Shown one piece after another: positions 8,752 through 17,320 of a stretch of 64,000 nt of DNA. Made by a program: the position numbers and the translations under genes. Positions within the stretch are counted from its first letter, which is position 1. Each line of letters starts with the position of its first letter. Source of the stretch: Bacillus albus (lineage in GTDB: Bacteria > Bacillota > Bacilli > Bacillales > Bacillaceae_G); the NCBI RefSeq assembly GCF_001884185.1, contig NZ_MAOE01000001.1:62001-126000 (forward strand), read 5' to 3'. The notes under the pieces are model-generated. The model was not told the origin of the DNA. It did not search any database and saw only the letters and a program-made list of their open reading frames with translations.

Positions 8752-9496
8752 GACTTTTCCCTCCTAACAAAGAAAGGACATCCATAATCTTTTGATAAAA
8801 TGCTTGCCTACTTTCACCACAATAAATTTCATTATATAGTTGACCATCTTTAATAAAGATTACTCGGCTACAAAAACTCGCAGCATACGGATCATGAGTA
8901 ACTAACATCATCGTAGCTTTTTCTTCTTTATTAAGAGTATCAAGCATCTCCATTACATCATTTGAGGATTTAGAATCTAAATTCCCTGTTGGTTCATCTG
9001 CAAGTAATAATTGCGGTTTATGAACAATTGCACGAGCGATTGCTGTTCTTTGAGCTTGCCCCCCTGATATTTCAAACGTTCTTTTATTCAAGATATCTGT
9101 AATATGTAACTTCTCTGCAATCTCTTCCACACGTTTGTTCATTTCTTGCACAGAAACACCATCTAAAGTCATCGGCAATACGATGTTTTCTTTTACAGTA
9201 AGTGTGCTAAGAAGATTAAATGATTGAAAAACAAATCCTAATTGTTTTCTGCGGAATAACGCTAAATCTTCTGATGATAATTGGAAAGGATTTGTGCCAT
9301 TTATTAAAATTTCTCCCGACGATGGAGAATCAATAGTAGATACCATATTTAATAACGTTGTTTTCCCACTACCAGATGGCCCCATAATTCCTACAAATTC
9401 ACCTTCTTGAATTGATAAATCAATATCAACTAATGCTTTATAAGGTACTTTCCCTTTATATACTTTACTAATACTTTTTGCATGTAAAATTTCCAT
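8726..9496 (-). CDS. BceA-type ABC transporter ATP-binding protein
   Basis: The 256-residue ATPase has Walker A GPSGSGKTT near residue 40, the signature ISGGQAQRTAIARA, Walker B LLLADEPTGNLD and the switch histidine in LVTHDP. This is the MacB/LolD/BceA subfamily. It energises the permease encoded by the overlapping downstream gene. The start at 9496 follows GAAGGGAGAATATAC; longer frames to 9559 have no support. An 86-bp leader upstream holds a BceR-like operator, so the operon is probably induced by cell-wall-active peptides. Confidence 0.92.
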   Translation of the reverse strand: MEILHAKSISKVYKGKVPYKALVDIDLSIQEGEFVGIMGPSGSGKTTLLNMVSTIDSPSSGEILINGTNPFQLSSEDLALFRRKQLGFVFQSFNLLSTLTVKENIVLPMTLDGVSVQEMNKRVEEIAEKLHITDILNKRTFEISGGQAQRTAIARAIVHKPQLLLADEPTGNLDSKSSNDVMEMLDTLNKEEKATMMLVTHDPYAASFCSRVIFIKDGQLYNEIYCGESRQAFYQKIMDVLSLLGGKSHDFSSVRI

Positions 9497-9580
9497 GTAT
9501 ATTCTCCCTTCATTTGCACGTCTCATAACAGAGTGTAAATGAATTGTCTTACATCTCATATTGATTCATCTTTCATTTAT

Positions 9581-9596
9581 CTTACACGCTTGTAAG
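9581..9596. promoter_or_regulatory. BceR-like operator upstream of the bceAB-type operon
   Basis: CTTACACGCTTGTAAG is a perfect inverted repeat containing TTACA-N4-TGTAA, the layout described for BceR/PsdR-type response regulators. It lies about 85 bp before the ATPase start. The candidate regulator is encoded at 15415-16122. Confidence 0.75.
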
Positions 9597-9716
9597 ATTT
9601 CTGAAAAAAACGATAATGAAACTGTTTTCAAACTAAAATTAACGCATACCTATCTTATATTAATTGTATAGTAGTAGGAATTACAATATATATGAAATCT
9701 TTATTATATACTGAGA

Positions 9717-9743
9717 AAAGACCGATTGCTTTATCGGTCTTTT
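9717..9743 (-). terminator. Intrinsic terminator after the DUF3267 gene
   Basis: AAAAGACCGAT and ATCGGTCTTTT form a perfect 11-bp stem with a 5-base loop. It lies 67 bp past the stop of the minus-strand DUF3267 gene and could act in both directions. Confidence 0.8.
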
Positions 9744-9809
9744 ACTACCTAAATTTATATTTTTAACTACTGCCTTTAGTTGATATGTTTTTGAGTTACT
9801 CTTTTAATA

Positions 9810-10346
9810 CTATTTCACTTTATAATAACCTCTACAAAAAATTGAGTTCTTCGGTTTAATCGTAATTAAAAATGAATTATAAATATCTGAAGCGGAAATT
9901 ATTGCGTTTATCCAACATATAAATAAAATGATTGATTTAATATTTCCTGATATATAGAACGATATAACGGCAGGAACGACCGATAATACAATAATAGGCA
10001 AACTCATAAAGATCCAAAATCTTATTTTGGATAGAATTGCATTTGTATTTAACCAAAAAAATATTCCACTACACGTTAAGCTAATATCACCTTTTTTCTT
10101 TATAACAATAACGTGTAGAAATTCATGAATAATAAAGACACAAATGCCTATGATGATGAGATAAAATATATTAATGTGGGTGAAATCTGCTCTAAAGTAA
10201 TACGGTATTAGAAAAATAATGATTTGAAGTACATATACAAATTTCATATAATGTTTTCGATGCCAATTATTTTGTATAAAAGGAGTCCATTCTGACAAAT
10301 CCATACTTATCTGTGGTAAGTGACGAAACCAAATTATAATAAACAT
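9810..10346 (-). CDS. DUF3267-family membrane zincin
   Basis: The 178-residue protein has about four membrane segments (residues 38-52, 60-80, 108-130, 137-155). HEFLHVIVI, inside the second or third segment, is an HExxH zinc motif and identifies the DUF3267 family of integral-membrane putative metallopeptidases. No substrate is known for the family. The start is preceded by GAGGGAGGGG. It is a single-gene unit upstream of, and co-oriented with, the bceAB-type operon but separated from it by a terminator. Confidence 0.8.
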   Translation of the reverse strand: MFIIIWFRHLPQISMDLSEWTPFIQNNWHRKHYMKFVYVLQIIIFLIPYYFRADFTHINIFYLIIIGICVFIIHEFLHVIVIKKKGDISLTCSGIFFWLNTNAILSKIRFWIFMSLPIIVLSVVPAVISFYISGNIKSIILFICWINAIISASDIYNSFLITIKPKNSIFCRGYYKVK

Positions 10347-10379
10347 TCCCCTCCCTCATTTAAATAATTTCATATTTAA

Positions 10380-10640
10380 AAACATGTAATCCACTAACAC
10401 TCAACCGTTAATTTTAAATTCAAACCTTTGCTCGCCTGCACTTTTGCCATAAATTCTTCTACTAAAGCCTAAAGTCATTCATTTGTAGGATGATTTGAGT
10501 AAAAATTTATTGTTTTCATAGGCACACATATTCGACAAAATTTTCCAAGTACTTTTTAAATACGATGCTTATATAATAGTCCTCGCACATACAACTTGAT
10601 GCATCTGTTTTTGGTAAAAAGCAACTTTATCCAGAAGCTA
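10380..10640 (-). other. Gene-free stretch with a possible decayed coding remnant
   Basis: The 380 bp between the DUF3267 and GNAT genes hold no intact gene. On the minus strand one frame reads ALVEEFMAKVQASKGLNL up to a stop at about 10395, preceded by several in-frame stops. This looks like the C-terminal tail of a dead protein gene. I cannot name the family. Confidence 0.35.
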
Positions 10641-10674
10641 CTCTTTAATATGCTTAACTGATACATTTGAATGT

Positions 10675-10708
10675 AAAAAAGCTTAGAGTTTTAGCTCTAA
10701 GCTTTTTA
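10675..10708 (-). terminator. Intrinsic terminator after the GNAT gene
   Basis: AAGCTTAGAG and CTCTAAGCTT form a 10-bp stem on the minus strand followed by TTTTTT, 22 bp past the stop. Confidence 0.88.
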
Positions 10709-10729
10709 ATGATTTCGTTTTAATTTCTT

Positions 10730-11308
10730 TTACAGAGCAATATTTTTTATCCATTCGGATTTACTTAATTGATAATGATTATATAGTTGATTTTCTATCT
10801 CCTGTTCACTCAAATAAATAAACCCACATTTTTCAATAACTTTATTTGATGCTACATTGTTAATTAAAGCAATTGCGTTAAGGACATCTACTTTCGTTTT
10901 TTCGAACAAATAGTCAACCAGTCCTTTTGTCGCTTTCGTTGCATAACCATTATTATGATATTCGCTTGAAACAGCATACATAATCTCTCTATTCGGTGCA
11001 GGGAGTTCATCTTTTATACCTGTGCAGCACCATCCAATAAATTCATTTGTGGTTTTCTTAAATATTCCTAGTTTTAATATGTGATCATCTATGTTAGTCG
11101 TAATTCTCACTGCATGAAGAAACGCTTTATTTTCTGGTATCTCATAATTTACAACCCAATTAATCCTTTGTTCTTTCGTTGATTTCCAGTCTGGCAAAAA
11201 TTTTTCTATTTCCGGTTGATTGGATATGTTATAAATACTCTCTGCATCTTCGACTGTAAACTCTTGTAGGTATATTTCTCCACAATCTATTCTAAATAAC
11301 GTAGTCAA
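10730..11308 (-). CDS. GNAT N-acetyltransferase (RimJ/RimL type)
   Basis: The product is about 192 residues. The acetyl-CoA region includes REIMYAVSSEYHNNGYATKATKGLVDYLF, corresponding to motif A (R/Q-x-x-G-x-G/A; here NNGYAT), followed by ALINNVASNKVIEKCGF, a typical GNAT motif B. Such enzymes acetylate an N-terminal or small-molecule amine; the substrate is not evident. GGGAGAAGAG lies just before TTG 11308, which I take as start rather than the in-frame ATG at 11323 that would include this site. It lies 25 bp downstream of the ABC-F gene on the same strand and may share its transcript. Confidence 0.85.
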   Translation of the reverse strand: MTTLFRIDCGEIYLQEFTVEDAESIYNISNQPEIEKFLPDWKSTKEQRINWVVNYEIPENKAFLHAVRITTNIDDHILKLGIFKKTTNEFIGWCCTGIKDELPAPNREIMYAVSSEYHNNGYATKATKGLVDYLFEKTKVDVLNAIALINNVASNKVIEKCGFIYLSEQEIENQLYNHYQLSKSEWIKNIAL

Positions 11309-11332
11309 TTTCTCTTCTCCCATGTTAATACA

Positions 11333-12961
11333 TTAAAGTGCCTTAATCTGCTTCGTAAGTTCCATAAATCGTTCATCCAGTGCTTTATATTCTTTGTCTT
11401 TAGAAGTTAAAAAGCTTAATTTCCCTAATACTTCTTGTCTCTCTGTTTCTAACGTTAAACGTAGTTCTTCAATTTCATCTCTAGTTTTCGTAGGTTCTTC
11501 GAGCTGCTTTTGTATCCTATTGTCTACAAACACGAGTTTTGCGTTGGTTGTCTTCTCCAGAAAATATCGATCGTGAGAAACGATAACGAGTGTGCCATTA
11601 TACTCAGCTAATGTATTTTCAAGCTGTTCACGTGAAGGGAGATCAAGGTGATTCGTCGGTTCATCTAATATAAGCACATCTTTTTCATCTAAAATATAAG
11701 CCATAAGCTTACATTTTACTCGTTCACCCATACTCATATATCGAATCGGCTCTGTCCATTGAGAAGATTCGAATCCTAAATGTTTCATTAAATTTTGGAC
11801 TTTTCCTCTTTCTTCAAATGTTTCTTTATAAAATAAATTTTCTGGTGTTTTATCGAGTGGTAAATCAAATACTTCTTGCGTTAAATAACCGATGTTTGCT
11901 GATGGTGAAATCCATACTTCTCCTTCAACAGTTTCTGTTCCCATAATCATCTTCAGTAAAGTTGTTTTCCCGCTACCATTTGGTCCAATAATCGCCACCT
12001 TTTCACCGTGCTGAATTGTAAAATTAACGTTTTCAAATAATGTTCGTTTATTAAATTCTTTCCGCAATTGTTTTACTTCTAAGAAACGTTTCCCTACTTT
12101 TTTACTCGCTTGAATAGAAAATTCAACTGAATAATCTTCTTTCACACGTTCAACTTTCGTTTTCTCCAGCTCTTTTTCAAGACGTTTTCGTTTCGATTTA
12201 ACTTGCGCGTCCATTCGCTTCGCCTTTACACGATAAAACTCTTTCACACCTTCTTGTTTTGTAGACTGCGCATGTGCCTTTTGTGACCATGAACTTAATT
12301 CTTTTATATGTGTTTCTACTTGTTCTATCTTCTTTTGTTGTTTTTCATATTCACGCTGCTGCGTCATTCTTTTATGCTCACGTGCTTTCATATAACTCGT
12401 ATAATTGCCGCTATGATCAATTAATTTCTTATCCTCAATTGACCATATTCTACTTGCGACAACATCTAAAAAGTATCGATCATGCGATACGACGATTACT
12501 GTACCTTTCATATTTTGGATTTGTTTAATGAGAAATTCCGTACTCATCTCATCTAGATGATTTGTCGGTTCGTCTAATATTAAGACATTAGGATTTTCAG
12601 CAAACCCTTTCGCTAATCGAACTTTCAGCTTTTCACCACCACTTAAAGTAAGAAAATCGTTCGTTGGTACGCCCCATTTCGCAAGAAGTTCTGCTTCCTT
12701 TGCAATCATATCCTTGCTAACGAAAGATTCTTTTTCTTGTTCAACATATGCAGTTGTCATATTCATTTGCATCCATTCAACAGTACCTTTTGATGGTTCA
12801 ATCTTCCCATTTATTAATTGAAGTAACGTTGATTTACCAGCCCCGTTTTTACCAATTAATCCGATAACATCCCCTTGTTTTACTGTCACATTCATTTTCT
12901 CTAACAAAGTATTTTCCTTTATTTCAACATAAACATCATTTAATTTTAATAGTTCTTTCAT
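11333..12961 (-). CDS. ABC-F ATPase, probable antibiotic resistance ribosome-protection protein
   Basis: The 542-residue protein has two ABC domains and no membrane segment. ABC1 has Walker A GLIGKNGAGKST, signature LTLSGGEKLKVRLA and LILDEPTNHLD. A long basic coiled linker (about residues 190-280) fits the P-site tRNA interaction motif. ABC2 has AIIGPNGSGKTT, a variant signature MSMGERVKCK and LILDEPTNHLD. This arrangement is that of Vga/Lsa/VmlR-type proteins, which eject lincosamides, streptogramins A or pleuromutilins from the ribosome. The start at 12961 is set by AAGGGATCGG upstream. The leader at 12991-13191 reads as an antibiotic-responsive attenuator, which supports a resistance role. 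Exact drug range cannot be read. Confidence 0.88.
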   Translation of the reverse strand: MKELLKLNDVYVEIKENTLLEKMNVTVKQGDVIGLIGKNGAGKSTLLQLINGKIEPSKGTVEWMQMNMTTAYVEQEKESFVSKDMIAKEAELLAKWGVPTNDFLTLSGGEKLKVRLAKGFAENPNVLILDEPTNHLDEMSTEFLIKQIQNMKGTVIVVSHDRYFLDVVASRIWSIEDKKLIDHSGNYTSYMKAREHKRMTQQREYEKQQKKIEQVETHIKELSSWSQKAHAQSTKQEGVKEFYRVKAKRMDAQVKSKRKRLEKELEKTKVERVKEDYSVEFSIQASKKVGKRFLEVKQLRKEFNKRTLFENVNFTIQHGEKVAIIGPNGSGKTTLLKMIMGTETVEGEVWISPSANIGYLTQEVFDLPLDKTPENLFYKETFEERGKVQNLMKHLGFESSQWTEPIRYMSMGERVKCKLMAYILDEKDVLILDEPTNHLDLPSREQLENTLAEYNGTLVIVSHDRYFLEKTTNAKLVFVDNRIQKQLEEPTKTRDEIEELRLTLETERQEVLGKLSFLTSKDKEYKALDERFMELTKQIKAL

Positions 12962-12990
12962 AATACCGATCCCTTTCATTAAGGGAGAAT

Positions 12991-13023
12991 AAAAAAATCC
13001 TCCCAAATAAATTTGGCAGGATT
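12991..13023 (-). terminator. Attenuator terminator in the ABC-F leader
   Basis: On the minus strand AATCCTGCCAAA pairs with TTTGGGAGGAT around a 4-5 base loop, followed by seven T. It ends 30 bp before the ABC-F start codon. Its 5' arm is also part of the competing antiterminator (13018-13027 with 13099-13108). Confidence 0.88.
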
Positions 13024-13161
13024 AGTCATTAAAATATTTATACCCAAATAAGCTATTGTGCAACTTAAATAGCAATACCGTTGTATGGAAATTGGGCAGA
13101 CTAATCCTATTTTTTAGAAATTGAAATTTATTGAATTTCAACATTTAAAAATAAGATTAGT
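13018..13161 (-). promoter_or_regulatory. Competing antiterminator and anti-antiterminator pairings in the ABC-F leader
   Basis: Three mutually exclusive segments are visible on the minus strand. Segment 1 (13155-13161, ACTAATC) lies just after the leader peptide stop. Segment 2 (13099-13108, AGGATTAGTC) can pair with segment 1 over 7 bp or with segment 3 over 10 bp. Segment 3 (13018-13027, GACTAATCCT) contains the 5' arm of the terminator. Pairing 2-3 blocks the terminator; pairing 1-2 allows it. A ribosome stalled on the leader peptide would cover segment 1 and turn the gene on. Confidence 0.8.
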
Positions 13162-13164
13162 TAA

Positions 13165-13182
13165 TCATCGTCCACCCATCAT
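13165..13182 (-). CDS. Five-codon leader peptide (MMGGR) of the ABC-F attenuator
   Basis: ATG ATG GGT GGA CGA TGA follows GGAAAGGA at 13185-13191; the second ATG (13179) has the better spacing. The stop lies 3 bases before the switch segment at 13155-13161. Very short leader peptides with a strong ribosome site are usual before ribosome-protection and Erm genes, where drug-stalled ribosomes change leader folding. Its translation is inferred from position and ribosome site. Confidence 0.65.
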   Translation of the reverse strand: MMGGR

Positions 13183-13205
13183 TCCTTTCCGTCATTAATA
13201 ACCAT

Positions 13206-13235
13206 ATTGTACCATACTAGTACTGTATGAGTAAA
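13206..13235 (-). promoter_or_regulatory. Candidate sigma-A promoter of the ABC-F leader
   Basis: TTTACT (13230-13235) and TACAAT (13206-13211) are spaced by 18 bp on the minus strand, placing the transcript start near 13199, shortly before the leader peptide ribosome site. Confidence 0.6.
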
Positions 13236-13505
13236 TGTAATTATTTGTGCTGTTAAAAAGATTGCTTTCTTTTAGGCTTATTTATCATTCTTTAACTTCA
13301 TATTGAACAAGCACAAATTACATTGATTGTAATACGTCCTTTAGAATTCCCCAATAAAAAACTTCTAAACTCTTTATTATATAAAAATAAAATGTTATTC
13401 GTTATCCAATAATAACTTATTGTTTTTCAATAAATTATTATTGATTACTACCCTTTAATAAGCTATTATATAGTTGCAGAAAATATTAATATAAGGATTG
13501 AATTT

Positions 13506-14132
13506 ATGGACAGGACATTAAAAATCACAAAATTAAATATGTTTTTAAGAATCGTTCTCCTCCCGATTGTAGTAGGGATAATTGTTGGTATACTAACTAA
13601 ATTAGGTCAAGGTATACTTCCAGGAAATTGGCATTCATTAGCTAACTTAGGAAGCGTTTAGTTAGTTCCATCCTTTTTCGTGGCTAGCCTTAGTTATTCT
13701 AAGCGTACAGCTATGCTTTCTGGTATCCTTGCACTACTCGGTATGGTATTAGGCTATTATGGTTATGCAATAGTTATTAAAAATGTAGCTCACTCGATTT
13801 ATTTTATATCTGTATGGATTGTATGTGCATGTATAGGAGGAACTATCTTTGGAATTGCAGGTTTTCTATGGAAAGATACTACAACTCCACTTCATAAATT
13901 CGGAAGCGCACTTTTAAGTGGAGTTTTTGTAACGGACGGACTTCACATTCTATTAAACTTTGAAGATTACAGTCACATGTTACCTGTTGGATATACGGAA
14001 GTGATAGTCGGAATTATCTTGATTCTTGTATTAGAACGCTCTAATGCTTATCGTGTGTCTTCTTTCTTAATGATGATTCCTATCACTATTTTGGGATTAA
14101 TTGGGTATATTTTATTAAGTTTGTTTACTTAA
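13506..14132 (+). pseudogene. DUF6518-like membrane protein gene with an in-frame TAG
   Basis: The frame opens at ATG 13506 (MDRTLKITKLNMFLR...) after AAGGATTGAATTT and stays open to 14132 apart from TAG at 13659-13661. The frame is the same on both sides, and the codon context (AGC GTT TAG TTA GTT) suggests TGG to TAG. The whole would be 208 residues with about six membrane helices, similar in length and pattern to DUF6518 proteins. The part after the stop is open for 150 codons from GTG 13680 but lacks a good ribosome site. Decay seems recent because no other lesion is visible. Confidence 0.75.
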
Positions 14133-14234
14133 TTACAATACTGTATCATGAAAAAACAAAAGACTAATTGTATTATAGTCCACAAAACATATCACGTATT
14201 CGAACATTATACTTATACATAGGATAGGATCCAT

Positions 14235-14267
14235 GAAGCTATCTCTTTCAAAGGGGTGGCTTTTTTC
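14235..14267 (+). terminator. Intrinsic terminator downstream of the DUF6518 gene
   Basis: AAGCTATCTC pairs imperfectly with GGGGTGGCTT and is followed by TTTTTT on the plus strand. Confidence 0.6.
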
Positions 14268-14382
14268 TTACAAAAATATTTATCAGCTTTTTATTAAATC
14301 CTTCAAATTTAACAATCGTATTTATTAGTGTGTCATTATACATACTAATATGACGTTTTACCATTTCATATAACCGCTATAC

Positions 14383-14421
14383 AAAAAGGCTAAAAAACTT
14401 ATCTCCAAAGTTCTTTAGCCT
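14383..14421 (-). terminator. Intrinsic terminator after the two-component operon
   Basis: AGGCTAAAGAACTT and AAGTTTTTTAGCCT pair on the minus strand and are followed by TTTTT, 14 bp past the kinase stop. Confidence 0.85.
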
Positions 14422-14434
14422 AGATTACTTATTT

Positions 14435-15418
14435 TTACACATTAAAAAATTTAATACGTACAACGGTACCTTTACCAACTTCTGAATGGATTTCTACACT
14501 ATGTCCTAATTGTTTCGTAATTTCATATACAAGATATAGCCCCATTCCAGTTGATTCTTTAAAATCTCTGCCATTTTCTCCTGTAAAGAAAGGTTTAAAT
14601 ACTCTTGGTAAATCTTGCTTCGGTATGCCTACACCGTTATCAGCAATTTCAAGTATGACTGTATTACCTTCCTTACAAGCTTTCACTTTAATCTTCTCTC
14701 TACTACCAGTTGAATATTTAATCGCATTCGATAGTATTTGTCCAATTAAAAATTGTAACCATTTCGCATCACTTTCTACAGTAATATCTTTCTCAACTTT
14801 AAGCTCTGGATACACAAAATTCCGGATAAAGAAACGTTTATGTTCATGCACAGAATCATTCACTATTTTATGTAGCTGTACTTTTTCTACATAAAAATCT
14901 TGTGTAAATGCTTCTAAACGTGCAACATACAATGCCATCTCTAACCCCTTTTTCAGTCTATCTGTTTCCTCATTTATACTTTCGAAGCGTGGGTCAACTT
15001 CATCTTGTGTAATTAATTCTATGACAGATAAAGGTGTTTTCATTTGATGAATCCACTGATTCATAAAAGTTAAATGATCATTATTTTTTCTCTCTTGTAT
15101 TTGAAGCTGATTTTGATAATGGCGATACTGTAACTCAAGCAAGTGTTGAAGAGCAGCAGATATAGCTGCAAAATCAGAATTTTGAACAGATTCATCTAAA
15201 GATTGCATCGGGTTTGCTAAACGCTCATAAAAAGAACGATGTGTAAAGTAACGAAATATTAAATAACCTACCATAAAAAAGGCACCTAAAAACATTGCAT
15301 ATAATGCCGTTGCAATATGGTTATACCCATCAAACCAATATACGAGAAATATGGATAGTAGTTGAATTGCTGTAAAACAAATAAGTGGTATATGCTCACG
15401 TATAAACAGCCTTATCAT
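14435..15418 (-). CDS. BceS-type intramembrane-sensing histidine kinase
   Basis: The 327-residue kinase has two N-terminal membrane helices (about residues 10-30 and 35-55) with almost no extracellular loop, the hallmark of BceS kinases. The H-box is MNQWIHQMKTPLSV, the N-box ILSNAIKYS, and the G-boxes DNGVGIP and STGMGLYLV. It has no sensor domain and should take its signal from a BceAB transporter; the only one in the window is at 6820-9496. Its ATG at 15418 overlaps the regulator stop as ATGA. The open frame extends upstream to 15439 but lacks a ribosome site there. Confidence 0.92.
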   Translation of the reverse strand: MIRLFIREHIPLICFTAIQLLSIFLVYWFDGYNHIATALYAMFLGAFFMVGYLIFRYFTHRSFYERLANPMQSLDESVQNSDFAAISAALQHLLELQYRHYQNQLQIQERKNNDHLTFMNQWIHQMKTPLSVIELITQDEVDPRFESINEETDRLKKGLEMALYVARLEAFTQDFYVEKVQLHKIVNDSVHEHKRFFIRNFVYPELKVEKDITVESDAKWLQFLIGQILSNAIKYSTGSREKIKVKACKEGNTVILEIADNGVGIPKQDLPRVFKPFFTGENGRDFKESTGMGLYLVYEITKQLGHSVEIHSEVGKGTVVRIKFFNV

Positions 15419-16122
15419 TTTTCCATACCCGTATCCCAAGTAATGTGCAATCTATATCCAACACTACGAATCGTTTCAATCGCATCCTCAATCTGTAACG
15501 TTTTTAACTTCTTTCGCACACGTGTCGTATTTACACTTAATGTATTATCATCAACATAGGATTCGCTATCCCATAATTTATTTAATAACACCTCTCTACT
15601 CACTACACGCGGATAATTTTTCATTAACATTTCTAATAAAATAGCTTCGTTTCTCGTTATATCAATCTCTTGGTTCCTAAGCTTCAATACAAGCCTTTCG
15701 GGATATAAACAAAGTCCCTGTTGCTCAACCATCCGATCTTCTACTTTCGGTGCATAATCTCCGTAAGCACGTCTTAAATGACTTCGAATTTTAGCCATTA
15801 CAACTTCGTAATGGAATGGCTTTGAAATGAAATCATCACCACCGTTTTCAAGCGCCATAACTTGATCCATCGTGCCTTCACGAGCTGAAATAAATAATAT
15901 CGGACATGTGGAAACTCCGCGAATTTGACGACACCAATAGTACCCATCAAAACTCGGTAAATTAATATCTAATAAAACTAACTCTGGTTGTTCTTCTAAA
16001 AAAATGCTTAATACATTTTGAAAATTCGATACAATAATTCCTTCATACCCGTATTTCGCGACATGTGTTGCTAATAGTTCTGCAATTTTCATATCGTCTT
16101 CTACAATCATAATTTTAACCAT
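15415..16122 (-). CDS. BceR-type OmpR-family response regulator
   Basis: The 235-residue protein has a receiver domain with MIVEDDMK (acidic pocket), LVLLDINLP (phospho-acceptor Asp near residue 52), FISAREG and GGDDFISKPF (conserved Lys). A winged-helix domain follows, with LSVNTTRVRKKL as recognition helix. It should bind TNACA-N4-TGTAA sites such as 9581-9596 when phosphorylated by the adjacent kinase. The start at 16122 follows AAAAGGAGTAAATAC. Translation is coupled to the kinase through the ATGA overlap. Confidence 0.93.
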   Translation of the reverse strand: MVKIMIVEDDMKIAELLATHVAKYGYEGIIVSNFQNVLSIFLEEQPELVLLDINLPSFDGYYWCRQIRGVSTCPILFISAREGTMDQVMALENGGDDFISKPFHYEVVMAKIRSHLRRAYGDYAPKVEDRMVEQQGLCLYPERLVLKLRNQEIDITRNEAILLEMLMKNYPRVVSREVLLNKLWDSESYVDDNTLSVNTTRVRKKLKTLQIEDAIETIRSVGYRLHITWDTGMEK

Positions 16123-16204
16123 GTATTTACTCCTTTTCCGATCCACAATCTTATATTCGATTATATAAAATAAATACTACCTTTTTTTATATAATCCGTA
16201 AATC

Positions 16205-16236
16205 AAAAAAGGATACTTTTATCTAAAAGCATCCTT
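16205..16236 (-). terminator. Intrinsic terminator after the acetamidase gene
   Basis: AAGGATGCTTTT and AAAAGTATCCTT form a stem with one mismatch on the minus strand, followed by TTTTTT, 13 bp past the stop. Confidence 0.88.
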
Positions 16237-16248
16237 CCTCCATTATTC

Positions 16249-17163
16249 TTATTTAATATGAAATTTACTAAAGTCAAAACCTAACTTCTCCACATAGTCC
16301 ATACGTAGTTCCATTCGTGCTGTTTTAAGCGGGTCCACAACTTGACAAACTCTTAAATCACCGGCAGCTGATAATAGAAGCGTTGCATCAGCTTTAGACA
16401 TTTGTAATTCTTCATGTAAAAATGTTACCATATTACGTACAGCACGATTCGCTGCATCATCTAGCAATTTCTCTGAAGCAAGCGTCATTATTTTTTCTTT
16501 TTGAATAGCCATTGGTAATGGCCATTTCTTTCCTTTTATAATATGAACTGTTGCCGTCACCTCACCAGCAACCTCTACTCCACTAACACCAATTTCACCG
16601 TCACCCATCGCTGCGTGTAAATCACCTAATGCTAATAGAGCACCAGGAACATTTACAGGTAATAATAACGTTGTCCCTTCTTTTATCTCTTTACAATCCA
16701 TATTCCCGCCGTGATCATGCGGTGTGCCACATGAAATGCTCTCTTCTTTCGGCGCAGTACCAATTACACCGATCATAGGATGAATCGGGATTTGTAGTTC
16801 ATTTGAAAACAAAACATGCTCATTATGTATTGGGACGATTTTCACTGTATTTTCGTCTAGATCTTTACCCATTACGCCAAGATTCGCTCCTGTAGTTAAA
16901 ACACCTTGCTCTGCAATTTTAATCTTTTCAATCGTTACCACTAAAATATCACCAGGTTCTGCACCTTTAATATATATTGGTCCAGTCGCCGGATTAATTC
17001 GATTCCAATCTAATTCTTGAAACGCAACATCTTCAGAATCAATTTGGTTTTCAAAGCAATCATATGTTTCAAATACAAGACGACTCCCTATTTCTACTTC
17101 CATACATGGCTTATTATTTGGTGACATTGCGTATATGATATGTTCTTTATAAATTCGATACAT
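16249..17163 (-). CDS. Acetamidase/formamidase family amidohydrolase
   Basis: The 304-residue protein carries the family's metal and active-site stretches: TGPIYIKGAEPGDIL, GVIGTAPKEE, GTPHDHGGNMDCKEI, LLLPVNVPGALLALGDLHAAMGDGE and the SAAGDLRVCQVVDP tail. These enzymes hydrolyse formamide or short aliphatic amides to ammonia and the acid in the cytoplasm. The ATG is preceded by AAAAGGGGAGAGATAAC. It is a single-gene unit with its own terminator. Substrate choice (formamide or acetamide) cannot be read from sequence. Confidence 0.92.
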   Translation of the reverse strand: MYRIYKEHIIYAMSPNNKPCMEVEIGSRLVFETYDCFENQIDSEDVAFQELDWNRINPATGPIYIKGAEPGDILVVTIEKIKIAEQGVLTTGANLGVMGKDLDENTVKIVPIHNEHVLFSNELQIPIHPMIGVIGTAPKEESISCGTPHDHGGNMDCKEIKEGTTLLLPVNVPGALLALGDLHAAMGDGEIGVSGVEVAGEVTATVHIIKGKKWPLPMAIQKEKIMTLASEKLLDDAANRAVRNMVTFLHEELQMSKADATLLLSAAGDLRVCQVVDPLKTARMELRMDYVEKLGFDFSKFHIK

Positions 17164-17320
17164 GTTATCTCTCCCCTTTTATATTAGTCTACAATTACTA
17201 ATTAGCTTTTCTCGTACAAGCTCCTCTTAAAAATTAATGATATTTGCATGTAAAAAAGCACCTAGCTTATTTTCATACATACACTCTTTACTATAGCAGG
17301 TAAAGAAAGGTGGTAGCATT

